Assembly (NCBI GenBank): GCA_029259695.1
Contig: JAJDEQ010000179.1
Coordinates: 1-37,150 of the forward strand
Reading direction: 5' to 3'
Source of the DNA: Planctomycetota bacterium
GTDB lineage: Bacteria; Planctomycetota; B15-G4
Length of the DNA stretch: 37,150 bases
The position numbers and the translations under genes are program-made. Position 1 is the first letter of the stretch, and the number at the start of each line of letters is the position of its first letter. Below the pieces are notes generated by a model that was given only the letters and a program-made list of their open reading frames with translations, ran no database searches and was not told the DNA's origin. Shown here piece by piece: positions 35,318 through 37,150 of the stretch.

Positions 35318-35821
35318 CTACATGGCCGGCGTCGCGACCACCTCGACCGGGGCGTCGCTGCGGACGTAGAGCACTGTCGACGTGGACGTCGACCCGGTGA
35401 TGCCGGCCCCGCCGGCGTTCGACGAACCCACGAAGCTGCCAGGGCCGAGACTCTCGTGACCCGGTGCGCCCGACGCATGCAGCCGGATGTCACCCTTGAT
35501 GACGACGATGCGGAGCGAGGAGCCTGTGCTCGTCAGCGTGCTCGTGTACCCGGCTGGCAGTTCGACCAACGCGCCACTGGCTTGTTCGCCCTGAGGGTCC
35601 CCCCACAGGTATGAGACCCGAGGCCCATCGGCCGGCGCGACGCGGCTCGGGATCTCGATCAGCCGGTTCGTCGAGGCATCGAGCCAGACCAGGTTGGCGG
35701 CGTGCACATTGTTGGCACGCTCCCCGTTGTCCACCGCCTGTTCCGGCGGCATGACCAGGTACGGACCGTGCTGGATCTCGATGTATGCCACGCGCCCTTC
35801 GCCCCACAGCATGCTGTTCAT
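35318..35821 (-). CDS. DUF4437-like cupin, apparently lacking its N-terminal half
   Basis: 167 residues. HGPYLVMPPEQAVDNGERANN, NLVWLDAS, LWGDPQGEQASGALVELPAG, RIVVIKGDI and LGPGSFVG match what I know of the second half of the two-cupin DUF4437 proteins (usually about 280 residues). The first cupin half is missing, and only about 130 bp separate this start from the next gene, leaving no room for it. ATG at 35821 is the first ATG; a TTG at 35902 would add 27 residues without family resemblance. It may be a decayed remnant or a functional single cupin. Reaction unknown. Confidence 0.55.
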   Translation of the reverse strand: MNSMLWGEGRVAYIEIQHGPYLVMPPEQAVDNGERANNVHAANLVWLDASTNRLIEIPSRVAPADGPRVSYLWGDPQGEQASGALVELPAGYTSTLTSTGSSLRIVVIKGDIRLHASGAPGHESLGPGSFVGSSNAGGAGITGSTSTSTVLYVRSDAPVEVVATPAM

Positions 35822-35951
35822 GGCCTGGACACTCGTTGGCAGGTCTCGCGTACTCGAGACGCGATCGCCGCAGACGGTACGGCCGTGCTCACCGCTCAAC
35901 AAGTCCCGTCGCGTGCGCGGCCAGGCGGCACCGCGGAGAACGACCCCGTGC

Positions 35952-37150
35952 TCAGAGCGTGAACGTCGTCAGCATGCCCGTCACCCATTCGGGGAAGACG
36001 TGGAAGTTGGCGGAGCTGGAGACCTCGGCCAGGAGCAGGCCCTGGTCGCGGTCGAGCATGAGGCCCAGGGCCTCGAGGGCGGCGCCGCGGGCGGAGGCCG
36101 GTGCGTCGGCGTCCTCGGCCATGACGAGCAAGCCGTCGAGGGCCGGCGACGTGCCGTGGAAGCCCATGGCGACGGCGACGAGCCCGTGGTACTCGGGCGT
36201 GCCGAGCTGACGCATGGTGTCGAGCAGCGACTCGGCGTCCTGTTCCCGTCCGAAGAGACCCAGGGCCTGGGCGATGCCGACCTGCGCGATGGGTGACGTC
36301 TCGTCGCGGGCGCGGCTGCGCAGCGCGGGCAAGGCGATGTCGTCGCCGATCATGCCGAGGGACAGGGCGGCGAACATGCGCATGCGCGGGTTGCTGTCGT
36401 CGCGCAGGATCTCGTTCAGCTCGCTCACCGCGTCCGGGTCCCGGGCGATGCCCATGGCCAGCACGTAGGCGCCGTGGTAGGTGTGGTTCGCCTCGCGCTC
36501 GAGCGCGTCGCGGATGCGATGACGGGCGAACGTGTCGTCGCTCTCGCGAGCGACGATGCCCAGGGCCAGGGCGGCCCACGGCCGGGTCGACTTCGGACCT
36601 CGCCGCAGCGTCTTCACGAGGAAGTCGCGGGCCGGCTCGCCGCCCTGCTCCGCCAGCGCGAGCAGGATGAAGCCACGGGTGACGGGCTCCTTCTCCATCT
36701 CGAACGACGTCTGCAGGCGCGGCACGAGCAGGCCGTGCTCGAAGCCGCCCAGGGACAGGGCCGCCGAGCGACGCAGCTCCACGTGGGAGCCGGCGAGCGC
36801 GCGGTTCAGCTCGGGCAGCAGTGACGTGTCGCCCTGCACGCGCAGCGCCTCGGTGGCGCGGCAGCGGGTGGCGGGCGCGGCGTCCTCGTCGCGGAACAGC
36901 TCCTGCGCCAGCTCAGCTGTGCGGTCGTCGGCGGTGAGCGTCTGGTACACGAGCAACGCGGTGCCCATGTCGGCTTCGTCGGAGCGCTGGAGTTCGGCGG
37001 ACATGTCGGCCACGAAGGTGTCGACCGTGGCGTCCAGACCGTGACGGCGCCCGAGACCGAGGGCCACGAGGGCCAGCGGTCGCGCGTAGGGCGAGACCTG
37101 CGCGCCGTCGCCGTCGGGGAGCGTGCCCTCCGCGGCGATGTGCATGAGCA
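35952..37150 (-). CDS. HEAT-repeat protein (5' end outside window)
   Basis: At least 397 residues of tandem helical repeats about 32-37 residues long, for example ELRRSAALSLGGFEHG, STRPWAALALGIVARES, NPRMRMFAALSLGMIGDD, PIAQVGIAQALGLFGRE and SARGAALEALGLMLDRD. They carry the A-x-x-A-L-G pattern typical of HEAT/PBS-lyase-like repeats, which act as protein-binding scaffolds. The first visible ATG is at 37145, but the frame is open to the edge and the protein begins mid-repeat, so it is probably truncated here. It is followed on the same strand by the cupin remnant and the PPC-TPR-CHAT gene. Confidence 0.8.
   Translation of the reverse strand, partial: LMHIAAEGTLPDGDGAQVSPYARPLALVALGLGRRHGLDATVDTFVADMSAELQRSDEADMGTALLVYQTLTADDRTAELAQELFRDEDAAPATRCRATEALRVQGDTSLLPELNRALAGSHVELRRSAALSLGGFEHGLLVPRLQTSFEMEKEPVTRGFILLALAEQGGEPARDFLVKTLRRGPKSTRPWAALALGIVARESDDTFARHRIRDALEREANHTYHGAYVLAMGIARDPDAVSELNEILRDDSNPRMRMFAALSLGMIGDDIALPALRSRARDETSPIAQVGIAQALGLFGREQDAESLLDTMRQLGTPEYHGLVAVAMGFHGTSPALDGLLVMAEDADAPASARGAALEALGLMLDRDQGLLLAEVSSSANFHVFPEWVTGMLTTFTL

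Overview
The window is uniformly GC-rich (about 70% by eye) and densely coding. The gene content suggests a free-living Gram-negative-type bacterium of the Planctomycetota. This is inferred from many secreted or lipoprotein orphans, an alkaline-phosphatase/sulfatase-fold lipoprotein, an SGNH hydrolase with a C-terminal 'GTG.AG..G.P' domain, HEAT and TPR-CHAT proteins, and weak Shine-Dalgarno use with many GTG starts. No ribosomal RNA or marker gene is present to settle the phylum.

Layout. 1-1510 (minus): malate dehydrogenase, overlapped by the start of a homodimeric-type pyruvate dehydrogenase E1/transketolase-like gene cut by the window edge. 1606-3918: a lipoprotein of the sulfatase fold with threonine at the nucleophile position. 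4188-12852 (all plus): an arsenic-type biosynthetic cluster. It holds an ArsM-like methyltransferase with a CCx4CC tail, the ArsS radical SAM enzyme, an NAD-synthetase-like ATP pyrophosphatase, an isochorismatase-family hydrolase, a fusion of the two glycan-type transferases known to accompany ArsS (TIGR04282 + TIGR04283), an RlmI-like methyltransferase, and a membrane protein with an internal spermidine-synthase-like domain. A perfect 47-bp direct repeat sits directly after the sulfatase-fold stop codon and again directly after the isochorismatase stop codon, so it brackets the first four genes.

12987-21931: secreted SGNH hydrolase, membrane-anchored SGNH-like protein, small tail-anchored protein, a secreted orphan, a seven-repeat propeller-like protein with two Ig-like domains, PPK2 polyphosphate kinase divergent from a SixA-like phosphatase, and a two-gene lipoprotein unit. 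22122-22198: tRNA-Met(CAT). 22199-23093: a gene-free stretch with a conspicuous lower-GC core. 23094-27448: ruvC, ispD-ispF (overlapping) and two divergent GT-B glycosyltransferases. 27445-30216: a large exported protein resembling a peptidase whose HExxH has become RExxR. 30373-30448: tRNA-Gly(CCC). Its 3' 45 nt are duplicated 1 kb downstream, bracketing a TMEM14-like gene as in a decayed integration event. 31508-37150 (minus): an exported PPC-TPR-CHAT protein, an apparently truncated DUF4437 cupin, and a HEAT-repeat protein running off the window.

The main functional story is the arsenic cluster. ArsM would methylate arsenite, ArsS would join dimethylarsenic to a 5'-deoxyadenosyl group, and the downstream transferases and accessory enzymes could elaborate this into an arsenosugar-like or other organoarsenic product. 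The ATP pyrophosphatase and isochorismatase-like hydrolase are unexplained partners and, with the flanking repeats, are the best candidates for something new.
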